From assembly GCA_035295165.1 (NCBI GenBank), contig DATGJN010000007.1:1-58318 (forward strand): 58,318 bases of DNA. Reading direction: 5' to 3'. The DNA is from a bacterium (GTDB lineage Bacteria > Sysuimicrobiota > Sysuimicrobiia > Sysuimicrobiales > Segetimicrobiaceae). Position numbers and translations under genes: made by a program. Shown in pieces: positions 8,031-16,801 of this stretch. The notes under the pieces are model-generated. The model ran no database searches. It was not told the origin of the DNA and worked only from the letters and a program-made list of their open reading frames with translations. How positions within the stretch are numbered: the stretch's first letter is position 1; each line of letters opens with the position of its first letter.

Positions 8031-8837
8031 ATGCTTCTCGCCGTCGACGTTGGGAACACCTTGATCAAGCTCGCATTGTTTCGTGACGACGTGCGGATCG
8101 CCCACTGGTACACGGCGACCGATCGGGAGCGCACGGCCGACGAGTACGCGATGCTGTGGCGGCAGTTCCTCGAGTTCCGCGGGCACGGGTTCGCCGACGT
8201 GTCGGGCGTGGTCGTCGCCTGCGTCGTGCCCTCGCTCGCCGAGACGCTCCGCCAGTTGTGTCGCGAGTACCTCCACCGCTCGCCCCTTGAGGTGGGGCCG
8301 GGGATTCGCACGGGGATGCGGATCCTGTACGAGAACCCCCGCGAGGTCGGCGCAGACCGCATCGCGAACGCGATCGCCGCGTACGCGAGATTCGGCGGCC
8401 CCGTCATCATCGTGGCGTTGGGGACCGCGACGGTATTTACGGTCGTGTCGAACGAGGGCGACTTCGTCGGCGGCGCGATCGCGCCCGGGGTCGGGATCTC
8501 CGTGGAGGCACTGGTGCGGCACGCCGCGCAGCTCCGCAAGGTCGAGCTCGTGCGCCCGCCGCAGGTGATCGCCCGCAACACCGTCACCGCGATGCAGGCC
8601 GGCGTGCTGTACGGCGTCGTGGGCCAGATCGAGGGGATTGTGGCGCGGATGCAACAGGAACTCGGAACGCGCGCGACCGTGGTCGCGACCGGCGGGTTCG
8701 CCGAACTGATCGGCGCCGAGTGCCGCTGCGTCGACCACGTCGACCCGCTGTTGGCGCTGGAGGGGCTGCGGCTGCTCTACGAGCGGAACAGCGGGGAGGA
8801 GAGGCGCGGCAGCGAGTCTAAGGACACGGTGCGATGA
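8031..8837 (+). CDS. coaX: type III pantothenate kinase, active-site Asp replaced
   Basis: The product has 268 aa. It would phosphorylate pantothenate as the first step of CoA synthesis. ASKHA-fold motifs are present: VDVGNT with Asp6, NPREVGADR with Asp109, and GTATVF. In characterised type III enzymes three aspartates bind the metal and substrates (Asp6, Asp105 and Asp125 in T. maritima). The third should fall 20 residues after the GADR Asp. Here that position is Ala129 (GCG at 8415-8417, in VALGTATVF instead of the usual VDFGTATTF). The rest of the fold looks intact (GGAIAPG, VLYGVVGQIEG, ATGGFAELI). Activity may be altered, or another kinase may exist. It overlaps the next gene by 4 bp. 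Confidence 0.9.
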   Translation: MLLAVDVGNTLIKLALFRDDVRIAHWYTATDRERTADEYAMLWRQFLEFRGHGFADVSGVVVACVVPSLAETLRQLCREYLHRSPLEVGPGIRTGMRILYENPREVGADRIANAIAAYARFGGPVIIVALGTATVFTVVSNEGDFVGGAIAPGVGISVEALVRHAAQLRKVELVRPPQVIARNTVTAMQAGVLYGVVGQIEGIVARMQQELGTRATVVATGGFAELIGAECRCVDHVDPLLALEGLRLLYERNSGEERRGSESKDTVR

Positions 8838-9745
8838 AGCGGGTCGTCAGCGTGAGCCTCGGCAGTAGCACGCGCGACAAGCGCGTCGAGATCGAGATCC
8901 TCGGGGAGCCGTTCGTCGTCGAGCGCATCGGGACGAACGGCGACATGACGCGGTTCAAGGCGCTCGTGGAAGAGCTCGACGGCCGGGTGGACGCGATCGG
9001 GATGGGAGGGATCGATCTCTACCTCCGCGCCGGCGACCGCCGATACCAGATCCGCGACGCGGCGCGGTTGATCGCTGGTGTGCACCGCACGCCGGTCGTG
9101 GACGGTGGCGGGATCAAGACCTCGTGGGAAAAGTATCTCATCCTCGACTATCTGCCGACGCAGGCCGGCGTCTCGTTCGCCGGACGCCGCGTGCTGTTGG
9201 TGAGCAGCGTCGACCGGTACGGGATGGCGGAGGCGTTTACGCAAGCGGGAGCCGAGACGCTGTTCGGCGATTTCTATTTCGCCCTCGGCATCCCGGTGCC
9301 GATGCGCCGCCTCGGCACCGTCCGGCTGCTCGCGGCGGCCATGCTTCCGGTGGTGACGAAGCTGCCGTTTCAGATGCTCTACCCGACCGGGGCGAAGCAG
9401 GAACGGACGACGCCGAAGTACCCGCAGCTCTTCCGGTGGGCGGAGGTCGTGGCCGGGGACTTCCATTTCATTCGCCGGTACATGCCGGACGATCTGGCCG
9501 GCAAGACGATCTTCACCCAGACCATCACGCCGGAGGACCGCGCCGCGCTTGGGCATCGCGGGGCGGCCGCGCTGATCACGGCGGCCCCGGACATCGAGGG
9601 ACGGTCGTTCGCAACCAACGTCCTGGAGGGGATCGTCGTGGCGCTCTCCGGGCGGCGCAGCGAGGATCTGACCCCGGACGACTTCGTGCAGTGGATGCTC
9701 CGCGCGGGATTCCGTCCGCGCGTGGAGCGCCTCGCGGCGTCCTGA
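8834..9745 (+). CDS. conserved protein of the type annotated 'quinate 5-dehydrogenase'
   Basis: The product has 303 aa, soluble. I recognise the opening (SVSLGSSTRDKRVEIEILGE, then ERIGTNGDMTRF) from conserved Firmicutes proteins often named quinate 5-dehydrogenase without experimental support. No classical GxGxxG dinucleotide motif is obvious, although VDGGGIKTSWE and RRVLLVSSVDRYGMAEA could be nucleotide- or ligand-binding turns. The C-terminus contains FATNVLEGIVVAL. The start overlaps the coaX stop (ATGA), and 15 bp separate its stop from the AAR-like gene, so the two probably act in one pathway. The function is unknown. Confidence 0.68.
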   Translation: MKRVVSVSLGSSTRDKRVEIEILGEPFVVERIGTNGDMTRFKALVEELDGRVDAIGMGGIDLYLRAGDRRYQIRDAARLIAGVHRTPVVDGGGIKTSWEKYLILDYLPTQAGVSFAGRRVLLVSSVDRYGMAEAFTQAGAETLFGDFYFALGIPVPMRRLGTVRLLAAAMLPVVTKLPFQMLYPTGAKQERTTPKYPQLFRWAEVVAGDFHFIRRYMPDDLAGKTIFTQTITPEDRAALGHRGAAALITAAPDIEGRSFATNVLEGIVVALSGRRSEDLTPDDFVQWMLRAGFRPRVERLAAS

Positions 9746-9760
9746 ACGCGGGATACGGCG

Positions 9761-10903
9761 ATGAGCGGTTCGATCGGCCGGTTTGGACTGGTGATCCACC
9801 CCCAGAACATCGCGGACTTCACCAAGAAGTTTCCGCTCACGCGTCTGTTACCGGGCGGCCTCGTGGAGCGGATCTTCCAGGTGGTGCCGCCGTTCGAGGC
9901 GTCGCACATCACCGGGGTGGTATCGGCCACGGGTGCGCGGGCGGAGGGTTGGTTCATCGCGCTGCCGTGGACGCCCCGCGTGCTCTTGGCGACCCCGCCC
10001 GAGCTGACGTATCCTCGGCTGATCCAGGCCGGGCGGATCGCCGAACGCTTGGGCGCCGGCATCGTCGGGCTCGCGGCGTTCACGAAGGTCGTCGGCGATC
10101 GGGGCGTGTCGGTGGCGCGCGCACTCACCGCCGGTGTCACCACCGGCAACAGCCTGACCGCCGCGACCGCGGTGGAGGGTGCGCTGGTCGCGGCGTCCCG
10201 GATGGGTCTGGACGCCCGCGCGGCCCGGGTGGCGGTCATCGGCGCCACCGGCTCGATCGGCGGGGCGTGCAGCCAGATGCTCGCGCCGCAGGTCGGCGAG
10301 CTCATGTTGGTTGCACGGACCCGTGATCGCCTCGAGCGTCTCGCCGGCCGGCTGCGCGAGATCGCCGCGACGCCCGTCTCGATCACGTCCGACGTCCGCG
10401 CGGCGGTCGGCGCGGCGGACGTCGTCATCACGGTCAGCTCCGCGATCGACGTGCTGATCGAGCCGGAGGACATCCGGCCCGGCGCCGTCGTCTGCGACGT
10501 CGCGCGTCCCAGGAACGTTTCGCGCCTGGTGTACGAGCGCCGGCGGGACGTACTCGTGATCGACGGCGGGGTCATCGAGGTGCCGGGGCCCGTCGATTTC
10601 GGTCTCGATTTCGGGTTTCCGCCGGGCGCGTGCGAGGCCTGCATGGCCGAGACGATCCTGCTGGCCCTCGAGCAGCGCTACGAGGACTACACCGTGGGCC
10701 CAGAGATCGAGCTGGCCAAGGCGGAGGAGATTCACGCCCTCATGCGCAAGCATGGGTTCCGCCTGTCCGGATTGCGCCGGTTCGAGCGTAAGATTTCCGA
10801 TGAAGAACTCGACGCGATTCGCGCCGCGGCCCGCGGGGCCCGGCCTCACGTCGCCGCGCCCCGGACCGGGGCGCGGGACGCCGTGGTCCCGGAAGGCCTT
10901 TGA
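9761..10903 (+). CDS. acyl-ACP reductase (AAR)-like Rossmann oxidoreductase
   Basis: The product has 380 aa. It resembles the cyanobacterial long-chain acyl-ACP reductase over most of its length. Shared features are an early SHITGVVSATGARAEG segment (AAR: VTSVTGKTIEG-like), LAAFTKVV, TTGNSLTAA, the NAD(P)-binding VIGATGSIGGACS, LMLVARTRDRLERL, and the ACMAETILLALE segment. In the last of these, Cys294 aligns with the catalytic, acyl-enzyme-forming Cys of AAR (Cys294 in Synechococcus). It is therefore likely an NAD(P)H-dependent reductase acting on an acyl thioester. Automatic annotation might call it shikimate dehydrogenase-like. The stop codon overlaps the -35 hexamer of the greA promoter. 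Confidence 0.72.
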   Translation: MSGSIGRFGLVIHPQNIADFTKKFPLTRLLPGGLVERIFQVVPPFEASHITGVVSATGARAEGWFIALPWTPRVLLATPPELTYPRLIQAGRIAERLGAGIVGLAAFTKVVGDRGVSVARALTAGVTTGNSLTAATAVEGALVAASRMGLDARAARVAVIGATGSIGGACSQMLAPQVGELMLVARTRDRLERLAGRLREIAATPVSITSDVRAAVGAADVVITVSSAIDVLIEPEDIRPGAVVCDVARPRNVSRLVYERRRDVLVIDGGVIEVPGPVDFGLDFGFPPGACEACMAETILLALEQRYEDYTVGPEIELAKAEEIHALMRKHGFRLSGLRRFERKISDEELDAIRAAARGARPHVAAPRTGARDAVVPEGL

Positions 10904-10928
10904 CAAGGTGTCCACCGTTATGTATACT
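10900..10928 (+). promoter_or_regulatory. near-consensus promoter of greA
   Basis: A perfect TTGACA (10900-10905) and TATACT (10923-10928) are spaced by 17 bp. The -35 box overlaps the stop codon of the preceding gene. Transcription would begin near 10935, giving a leader of about 115 nt that contains a strong hairpin. Confidence 0.85.
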
Positions 10929-10951
10929 CGCGGGAGTTCGAGGCGGAAGTT

Positions 10952-10979
10952 CGAGGCTGAGGGGTGTCCCTCAGTCTCG
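10952..10979 (+). promoter_or_regulatory. 12-bp hairpin in the greA leader
   Basis: Positions 10952-10963 pair with 10968-10979 over 12 bp (one G-U) around a GTGT loop. It starts about 17 nt after the predicted transcription start. A direct repeat AGTTCGAGGC (10935-10944 and 10949-10958) runs into its left arm, which could permit an alternative fold. No U-run follows, so a pause site or regulatory stem is as likely as an attenuator. Confidence 0.55.
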
Positions 10980-11050
10980 TATCCTCTTATAACGGGGTTT
11001 GCGCCGCCTCCGGTAACGGGGCCGGCCGCCCCCAGGTGAGTTGACCGGTC

Positions 11051-11524
11051 ATGGACGAGAAGGAAACCATCCTGACGCCCGAAGGCTTGCGCAAGCTTGA
11101 GGAAGAGCTGGATCACCTCAAGACGGTGAAGCGCAAGGAAGTCGCCGAACGAATCAAGCAGGCCAAAGAGTTCGGCGATCTGGCCGAGAATTCGGAGTAC
11201 GAGGACGCCAAGAATGAGCAGGCGTTCACGGAAGGCCGGATTCTCACGCTCGAGGGAATGCTCCGCAGCGTAAAGGTGATCAACAACCACGAAGTCCGCT
11301 CGGACGTGGTGACGATCGGGAGCACCGTCAAGATCGCCGACGAGTCCGGCGAAGATCTCACCTACACGATCGTCGGATCCGCCGAGGCGGACCCGCTGCG
11401 CGACAAGATCAGCAACGAGTCGCCGGTGGGACGTGCACTCCTCGGCAAGCGGAAGGGGCAGGTCGTGACGGTCCAGGTCCCGGCCGGCACCATTCGTTAC
11501 ACGATTCGGGGCATCAAGCGGTGA
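11051..11524 (+). CDS. greA: transcription elongation factor GreA
   Basis: The product has 157 aa, standard. GreA stimulates RNA polymerase to cleave backtracked transcripts. The N-terminal coiled coil carries [17 protein letters not shown] and the tip [14 protein letters not shown], with the acidic residues that enter the secondary channel. The C-terminal FKBP-like domain ends with [12 protein letters not shown]. It is preceded by its own strong promoter and structured leader, unlike the coupled genes upstream. Confidence 0.97.
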   Translation: MDEKETILTPEGLRKLEEELDHLKTVKRKEVAERIKQAKEFGDLAENSEYEDAKNEQAFTEGRILTLEGMLRSVKVINNHEVRSDVVTIGSTVKIADESGEDLTYTIVGSAEADPLRDKISNESPVGRALLGKRKGQVVTVQVPAGTIRYTIRGIKR

Positions 11525-12098
11525 ACTCGGCGGTCGGAGCGCCCGGGACGTTGCACGCGGGCGCCCCGTCGACCGGACACGACAGGGCCCGCCCGGTGTG
11601 ATCGGGCGGAACTCGATCAACCGACACGCGTTCCTCCGTCTTCCGCCGGTTTCCGTCGCTCTTGCGTCCCGCCTCCGCTGTACTCGGCGTCACGGTGCTG
11701 CGGCGGGGCCGCGGCGGTTCGGCCGCCCCTGCCGCGTCGACCCGACAAAGTACACGTCGTGGGCGACCCACGGATGGGGAACATACTAGAGTAGGGGCGT
11801 CTCGCGCCCGAGAAAGTGCGAGACGGCAGGAGTCCGTGGCGGAGCGAAGAAAAGAAGCCCAGACTCTCGCCCGACCGTCGACGCGACGGCCGGGGGTGGG
11901 AATGGCGGGGGGGACGCTGAGCGTAGTGCTCAACAGGATCTCTCCCTCGTGCTCTGCCGGCCGGCCGGATCGGGGACACGGAGCGTTCGGAGCAGCGAAC
12001 AACGATCATGGCAGGACTCGTACCAGTGGGTAGCGGTCGCAGACGTCGGCGCCGGTTCGCGATGGAGAGATCCCGGCAGAGGGGAGGTCACCCGCGAA
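11525..12098 (+). other. 574-bp non-coding region upstream of clpC with several hairpins
   Basis: No convincing gene is present. Hairpins visible include CCGCCCG/CGGGCGG (11589-11609), CGTGGG/CCCACG (11758-11772) and GTCTCGC/GCGAGAC (11799-11824). In Bacillus this interval holds ctsR-mcsA-mcsB, and none of them is here. A CATACT (11782-11787) could be a weak -10. The last 300 bp may be a structured 5' leader of clpC. Confidence 0.4.
11589..11609 (+). terminator. hairpin downstream of greA
   Basis: A 7-bp perfect stem (11589-11595 with 11603-11609) and 7-nt loop lies 65 bp after the greA stop. There is no U-run. A possible weak terminator. Confidence 0.35.
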
Positions 12099-14564
12099 AT
12101 GTTTGAACGGTTTACCGAACGTGCCCGCCGCGTCATCATCCTCGCGCAGGAGGAGGCGAAGCGGCTCAATCATAGCGCGGTCGGTACGGAGCATATCCTC
12201 CTCGGTATCATCCGCGAGGGCGAGGGCGTGGCCAGCAAGGTCCTCGAGTCCCTCAACATCAACCCGGACCGTGTCCGCGCGGAGATCGAGAGCGCGATCG
12301 GCCGGGGCGAGCGGACGCCCTACGAAGAGGTGGCGTTTACCCCGCGGGCCAAGAAGGTCCTGGAGCTCGCGCTCGACGAGGCCCGGAGGTTGGGGCACAA
12401 CTACATCGGCACCGAGCATCTGCTACTCGGGTTGATCCGCGAGGGCGAGGGCGTAGCCGCGCGCGTGCTCGAGGCCATGGGCGCGGACCTCGAGCGAGTT
12501 CGCTCGCAGGTCGTGTACCTCCTCGGGGAAGAGGGCACGGCGTCGTACACCAAGCAGGCGAGCAAGACCCCGACGCTCGACGAATTTGGCCGCGATCTGA
12601 CGAAGCATGCCCGTGACAACAAACTTGACCCGGTGATTGGGCGCGAGCGGGAGATCGAGCGCGTGATCCAGGTGCTCTCCCGGCGTACCAAGAACAACCC
12701 GGCCCTGATCGGCGAACCGGGCGTGGGGAAGACCGCGATCACCGAGGGGCTCGCCCAGCGAATCGTTCGGGGTGACGTCCCCGAGGTGCTCAGGACGAAG
12801 CGCGTGGTGCAGCTCGACCTCGCGGCGCTCGTCGCCGGTACCAAGTACCGGGGCGAGTTCGAAGAGCGGATGAAGAAAGTGATGGAGGAAATCCGGAAGG
12901 CCCAGGGCGAGGTCATCTTGTTCGTGGATGAGCTCCACACGCTGGTGGGCGCCGGGGCTGCGGAAGGCGCGATCGACGCGAGCAACATCCTCAAGCCGTC
13001 CCTGTCGCGGGGCGAGCTCCAGTGCATCGGCGCCACGACCCTGGACGAGTACCGGAAGTACGTCGAGCGCGATGCGGCGCTGGAGCGCCGGTTCGCGCCG
13101 ATCCTTGTGGCCGAGCCGACCGTGGAGCAGAGCATCGAGATCCTGCGCGGGCTCCGCGAGCGGTACGAGGCTCACCACGGCGTCAAGATCAGCGACGAGG
13201 CGCTTGTCGCCGCAGCGACGCTGGCCGACAAGTACATCTCGGACCGGTTCCTGCCCGATAAGGCGATCGACCTCATGGACGAGGCTGCGAGCAAGATCCG
13301 CCTGCAGGCGAGCTTCCTGCCTCAGGAAGTGCGGCAGGCGCTTGAGAAGGCCGACCGGGTCCGCCGGGAAAAGGAAGAGGCGATCAAGGGGCAGGACTTC
13401 GAGAAAGCCGCGAGCCTCCGTGACAAGGAGAAGGTGCTCCGCCAGAAGCTGGAGGAGCTCGAGAGCTCCTGGAAGACCGACAAGGGGCGGGATATCACGA
13501 CGGTCAGCGCGGACGACATCGCCGACATCGTGTCCAGCTGGACGGGGATCCCCGTGATGCGCCTCGTCGAGGAGGAGACCGAGAAGCTCCTCCGCATGGA
13601 GGATTCGCTGCACAAGCGGATCGTTGGACAGGAAGAGGCCGTGCGCGCGGTGTCGCGCGCGGTCCGGCGTGCACGCGCCGGGCTCAAGGACGCGCGCCGA
13701 CCGATCGGGTCGTTCATCTTCCTCGGCCCCACGGGCGTCGGGAAGACGGAGCTGACGCTCGCGCTCGCCGAGTTCCTGTTCGGGGACGAGGGGGCGGTCA
13801 TCCGCATCGACATGTCCGAGTACACGGAGCGCCACACCGTGTCCCGGCTCGTCGGGGCCCCTCCGGGGTACGTGGGGTACGAGGAGGGCGGCCAGCTCAC
13901 CGAGCAGGTGCGTCGGCGGCCGTACTGCGTCGTGCTCCTGGACGAAATCGAGAAGGCCCATCCCGAGATCTTCAACGTGCTGCTCCAGATTCTGGAGGAC
14001 GGGCGGCTCACGGACGCGCAGGGGCGCACCGTGGACTTCAAGAACTGCGTCGTGATCATGACGAGCAACGTCGGCGCGCCGCAGATTCAGCGGGACACGA
14101 CGTTCGGATTCCGTGCGCCGGACACGGAGGCGGCGGAGACGCAGCGCTCGTACGACCGGATGAAGACGCACGTGATGGAGGAGCTGCGCCGCACGTTCCG
14201 GCCGGAGTTCCTGAATCGCGTGGACGAGATCATCGTGTTCCGGCCGCTGTCGCGCGAGCAGATCGCGTTGATCGTGGACATCCTGATGGAGCGGGTGCGT
14301 CGCGAGATCCGCGGACAGGGAATGGAGCTGATCCTGACCGACGCGGCGCGCGAGGTGCTGGCACAGGAAGGATTCGACCCGCAGTACGGCGCGCGGCCGC
14401 TCCGGCGCGCGATCCAGCGCCTGGTCGAGGACCCGCTGTCCGACGACATGCTGCGCGGAAAGTTCAGCGCCGGCGACAAGATCGTGCTGGACGCGCGGGA
14501 CGGACAGGTGGTGTTCGAGAAGAAGCGGGAACCGGAGCCGGTATCCGCCGACACGGGATCATAA
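12099..14564 (+). CDS. clpC: AAA+ protease ATPase ClpC
   Basis: The product has 821 aa, full length. ClpC unfolds substrates for ClpP. It begins [13 protein letters not shown] with two Clp-N repeats (to about residue 145). The first AAA+ domain has Walker A GEPGVGKT at 205. A UVR-type coiled middle segment lies at about 425-455 ([16 protein letters not shown]). The second AAA+ domain has Walker A GPTGVGKT at 543, followed by [17 protein letters not shown] and LLDEIEKAH. The IGF/VGF-type ClpP-docking loop is expected in domain 2 but was not checked in detail. ATG 12099 has GGGGAGG 12 bp upstream. No ctsR or mcsAB genes precede it, so heat-shock control must differ from Bacillus. Confidence 0.97.
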   Translation: MFERFTERARRVIILAQEEAKRLNHSAVGTEHILLGIIREGEGVASKVLESLNINPDRVRAEIESAIGRGERTPYEEVAFTPRAKKVLELALDEARRLGHNYIGTEHLLLGLIREGEGVAARVLEAMGADLERVRSQVVYLLGEEGTASYTKQASKTPTLDEFGRDLTKHARDNKLDPVIGREREIERVIQVLSRRTKNNPALIGEPGVGKTAITEGLAQRIVRGDVPEVLRTKRVVQLDLAALVAGTKYRGEFEERMKKVMEEIRKAQGEVILFVDELHTLVGAGAAEGAIDASNILKPSLSRGELQCIGATTLDEYRKYVERDAALERRFAPILVAEPTVEQSIEILRGLRERYEAHHGVKISDEALVAAATLADKYISDRFLPDKAIDLMDEAASKIRLQASFLPQEVRQALEKADRVRREKEEAIKGQDFEKAASLRDKEKVLRQKLEELESSWKTDKGRDITTVSADDIADIVSSWTGIPVMRLVEEETEKLLRMEDSLHKRIVGQEEAVRAVSRAVRRARAGLKDARRPIGSFIFLGPTGVGKTELTLALAEFLFGDEGAVIRIDMSEYTERHTVSRLVGAPPGYVGYEEGGQLTEQVRRRPYCVVLLDEIEKAHPEIFNVLLQILEDGRLTDAQGRTVDFKNCVVIMTSNVGAPQIQRDTTFGFRAPDTEAAETQRSYDRMKTHVMEELRRTFRPEFLNRVDEIIVFRPLSREQIALIVDILMERVRREIRGQGMELILTDAAREVLAQEGFDPQYGARPLRRAIQRLVEDPLSDDMLRGKFSAGDKIVLDARDGQVVFEKKREPEPVSADTGS

Positions 14565-14587
14565 CACAGCGCGGGGCAGATGAGCGT

Positions 14588-14627
14588 GCGGCGGCCCGGG
14601 CGAGCAGCCCGGGCCGCCGCTTCTCCT
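14588..14627 (+). terminator. strong terminator between clpC and radA
   Basis: A perfect 14-bp GC stem (14588-14601 with 14607-14620) with a GAGCA loop is followed by TTCTCCT. This is the shape of an intrinsic terminator, though the U-run is interrupted. It would separate clpC from radA. Confidence 0.75.
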
Positions 14628-14652
14628 GACACCGATCCACAGGGAGCGTGTC

Positions 14653-16068
14653 GTGGCGAGACTGGGAGGCGATGCCGGGCAGCCTGGGCGGATCGTCTAC
14701 GTATGCCAAGCCTGCGGCTACGAGTCACCCAAATGGCTCGGGCGCTGCCCGAACTGCACCGGCTGGAACACACTCGTTGAGGAGGTGTTGCCGGCACTCC
14801 CGAAGAGTGCCGGCGGCCGGGCCCGCGCGACCGGGTCTGCCGGGGGAGGAGCGGCAGCGGTCGCGACGCCGATCACCGAGGTGGCGCTCGGGGACGAGCC
14901 CCGTGTTGCCGTGGGCATCGGCGAGGTCGACCGCGTGCTCGGCGGCGGACTTGTGCCGGGATCGCTCGTGCTGATCGGCGGCGATCCGGGCGTCGGCAAG
15001 TCCACGCTCGCGTTGGGAATCGCGCATCACATCGCCGCGGCCCGCGCCGTCCTGTACGTGTCCGGCGAGGAGTCGGCGCGGCAGACGAAGATGCGGGCGG
15101 GCCGGCTCGGGGTGGACGCGCCTCGCCTGCTCGTGCTCGCGGAGACGGATCTCACCCGGATCATCGCGCAGATCGCGGACACCCGCGCGGCGCTCGTCAT
15201 CATCGACTCCATCCAGACGATGTACCGGCCGGACCTTCCGGGCGCGCCGGGCAGCGTCGGGCAGATCCGGGAGTGCACGGGCGATCTGCTGCGCGTGGCG
15301 AAGACCGAGGACGGCCCCGCGATCCTGATCGTCGGCCACGTCACCAAGGACGGCGCGATCGCGGGCCCCCGGGTGTTGGAGCATATGGTGGACACGGTGC
15401 TCTACTTCGAGGGCGAACGACATCACGCGTATCGCGTGTTGCGCGCGACCAAAAACCGGTTCGGCTCGACGAACGAGATCGGCGTGTTCGCGATGGGCGG
15501 GCGCGGGCTCTCGCCGGTGCCGGATCCGTCGGCGTTGTTTCTTGCGGAACGTCCCGCCGATGCCCCGGGGTCCGCCGTCGTCTGCGCGATCGAGGGCACG
15601 CGTCCGATCCTGCTTGAGGTCCAGGCGCTCGTGACGCGGACGCCGTTCGGGATGCCGCGCCGGACGGCGTCCGGCGTCGACTACAACCGCATGCTGCTGT
15701 TGCTCGCGGTGCTCGAGAAGCGCGCCGGGCTCCACCTCGGCGCGTGCGACGTGTACGTCAGCGTCGCGGGCGGGGTGCGGGTGGACGAGCCGGCGGCGGA
15801 TCTGGGCGTGGCCTGTGCCGTCGCGGGAAGCCATCGCGACCGCGCCGTGGAGGGATCCACCGCGGTCGTCGGCGAGGTGGGACTCGGGGGCGAGATCCGC
15901 GCAGTCAGCCAGATCGGCCGGCGGGTCGCGGAGGCGGCGAAGCTGGGGTTCCGGCGAGTGGTGCTGCCCCAGGCCAACCTCGCCGGCATGGACGCGGACG
16001 AGGCGACCGGGGTCGAGCTCGTGGGCGTTGCACGGATCGGCCAGGCGCTGGAACTGTTGCTGGGCTGA
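14653..16068 (+). CDS. radA: DNA repair protein RadA
   Basis: The product has 471 aa. RadA (Sms) is a RecA-like branch-migration helicase. The N-terminal zinc finger is C18-x2-C21 and C32-x2-C35. The RecA-like core has Walker A GGDPGVGKS at 109 and Walker B LVIIDS. The RadA-specific KNRFG motif is at 267, and a Lon-like C-terminal domain follows. The GTG start at 14653 has AGGGAG upstream. In Firmicutes disA follows radA. Here the next gene lies on the opposite strand and no disA is present. Confidence 0.97.
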   Translation: MARLGGDAGQPGRIVYVCQACGYESPKWLGRCPNCTGWNTLVEEVLPALPKSAGGRARATGSAGGGAAAVATPITEVALGDEPRVAVGIGEVDRVLGGGLVPGSLVLIGGDPGVGKSTLALGIAHHIAAARAVLYVSGEESARQTKMRAGRLGVDAPRLLVLAETDLTRIIAQIADTRAALVIIDSIQTMYRPDLPGAPGSVGQIRECTGDLLRVAKTEDGPAILIVGHVTKDGAIAGPRVLEHMVDTVLYFEGERHHAYRVLRATKNRFGSTNEIGVFAMGGRGLSPVPDPSALFLAERPADAPGSAVVCAIEGTRPILLEVQALVTRTPFGMPRRTASGVDYNRMLLLLAVLEKRAGLHLGACDVYVSVAGGVRVDEPAADLGVACAVAGSHRDRAVEGSTAVVGEVGLGGEIRAVSQIGRRVAEAAKLGFRRVVLPQANLAGMDADEATGVELVGVARIGQALELLLG

Positions 16069-16098
16069 CGCGGCCCGCTGCGGGGTGCGGCGGCCGCC

Positions 16099-16491
16099 CT
16101 ACTTCAGCGTAAAGATGCCGAGGCTCTTTACCCGGCTGTGTTCCTTCTTCTGGATCGCGTCCAGATCGAGTGTGAAGATGCTGCACAGCGCCGCCGTATA
16201 AAACAGCGCCGCGCCGATCTCCGTTTCCACCGCCTCGCGGCACCGTTCGCACAGCGTCCCAGACACGTGCGTGTCGAGGTAAGCTCGGACCTCCGCGAGA
16301 CTCAGGTCGGTCGGAAACTGCTGCTTCGCCGCGTTGACGGTCACGCAGCCGCAGCTCGTGACGGCCTTGGCCACGGCGCGGCTCACGCGCGCCGTGGATT
16401 CCTGAAGCTTGCTGAGGACGTCGAGGATGCTGCGGTGGCGGATCAAGTACTCGTCCACCTGTTCCTGGAACCGCGGCCGAGTTTCCTTCAT
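16099..16491 (-). CDS. conserved Firmicutes-type protein (DUF1573-annotated family)
   Basis: The product has 130 aa, soluble and probably helical. I recognise the pattern RHRSILDVLSKLQES, the TSCGCV motif, DLSLAEVRAYLDTH, LCERCREAVE and the ending KSLGIFTLK from a small family common in Firmicutes such as Desulfotomaculum, often labelled DUF1573. The CGC and CERC cysteines could bind a metal. The function is unknown. ATG 16491 is chosen; the upstream GTG 16494 adds one residue. It has its own consensus promoter on the minus strand and converges with radA. Confidence 0.72.
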   Translation of the reverse strand: MKETRPRFQEQVDEYLIRHRSILDVLSKLQESTARVSRAVAKAVTSCGCVTVNAAKQQFPTDLSLAEVRAYLDTHVSGTLCERCREAVETEIGAALFYTAALCSIFTLDLDAIQKKEHSRVKSLGIFTLK

Positions 16492-16523
16492 CACCGGGAC
16501 ACCCCCCCTGTTCGAACGGCCCC

Positions 16524-16552
16524 ATTATGCGGCGGCGTCGGCCCAGTGTCAA
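16524..16552 (-). promoter_or_regulatory. consensus promoter of the DUF1573-type gene
   Basis: On the minus strand a perfect TTGACA (16552-16547) and CATAAT (16529-16524) are separated by 17 bp, about 30 bp upstream of the gene start. Confidence 0.8.
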
Positions 16553-16621
16553 GCAAACCGGCGGGTTCGCACCGCGCGGACGGTTGTTGATGCGCGTGGG
16601 GCTCCGGGCGCCGCGAGGCCG

Positions 16622-16630
16622 TGATATAAT
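16622..16630 (+). promoter_or_regulatory. extended -10 promoter for ispDF
   Basis: TGATATAAT is a perfect TGn-TATAAT extended -10 element. No good -35 hexamer lies at the right distance, which is acceptable for extended -10 promoters. It is divergent from the DUF1573-type gene promoter and lies 171 bp upstream of the chosen ispDF start. Confidence 0.65.
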
Positions 16631-16801
16631 GGGGGCCGCGCGATCCAATCCTTGGGCTGCCCGTCGCGGTCCCCCCCGCGCCGATGGTGTGGGCGGGCGC
16701 CGGTGAGCGGGCCGTTTACTGTTCGCGACGGTGTGCGTGGTGATCGATTGTCGGATGATCCTGATGAGTTCGACGGCGTGTATACGGATCGGCGTGACCC
16801 G

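Noticed and set aside
12423-14171. 582-codon open frame on the minus strand across clpC
   Set aside because: It is the antisense shadow of a strongly conserved gene in GC-rich DNA. Its translation has no recognisable domain, and the plus strand encodes full ClpC.
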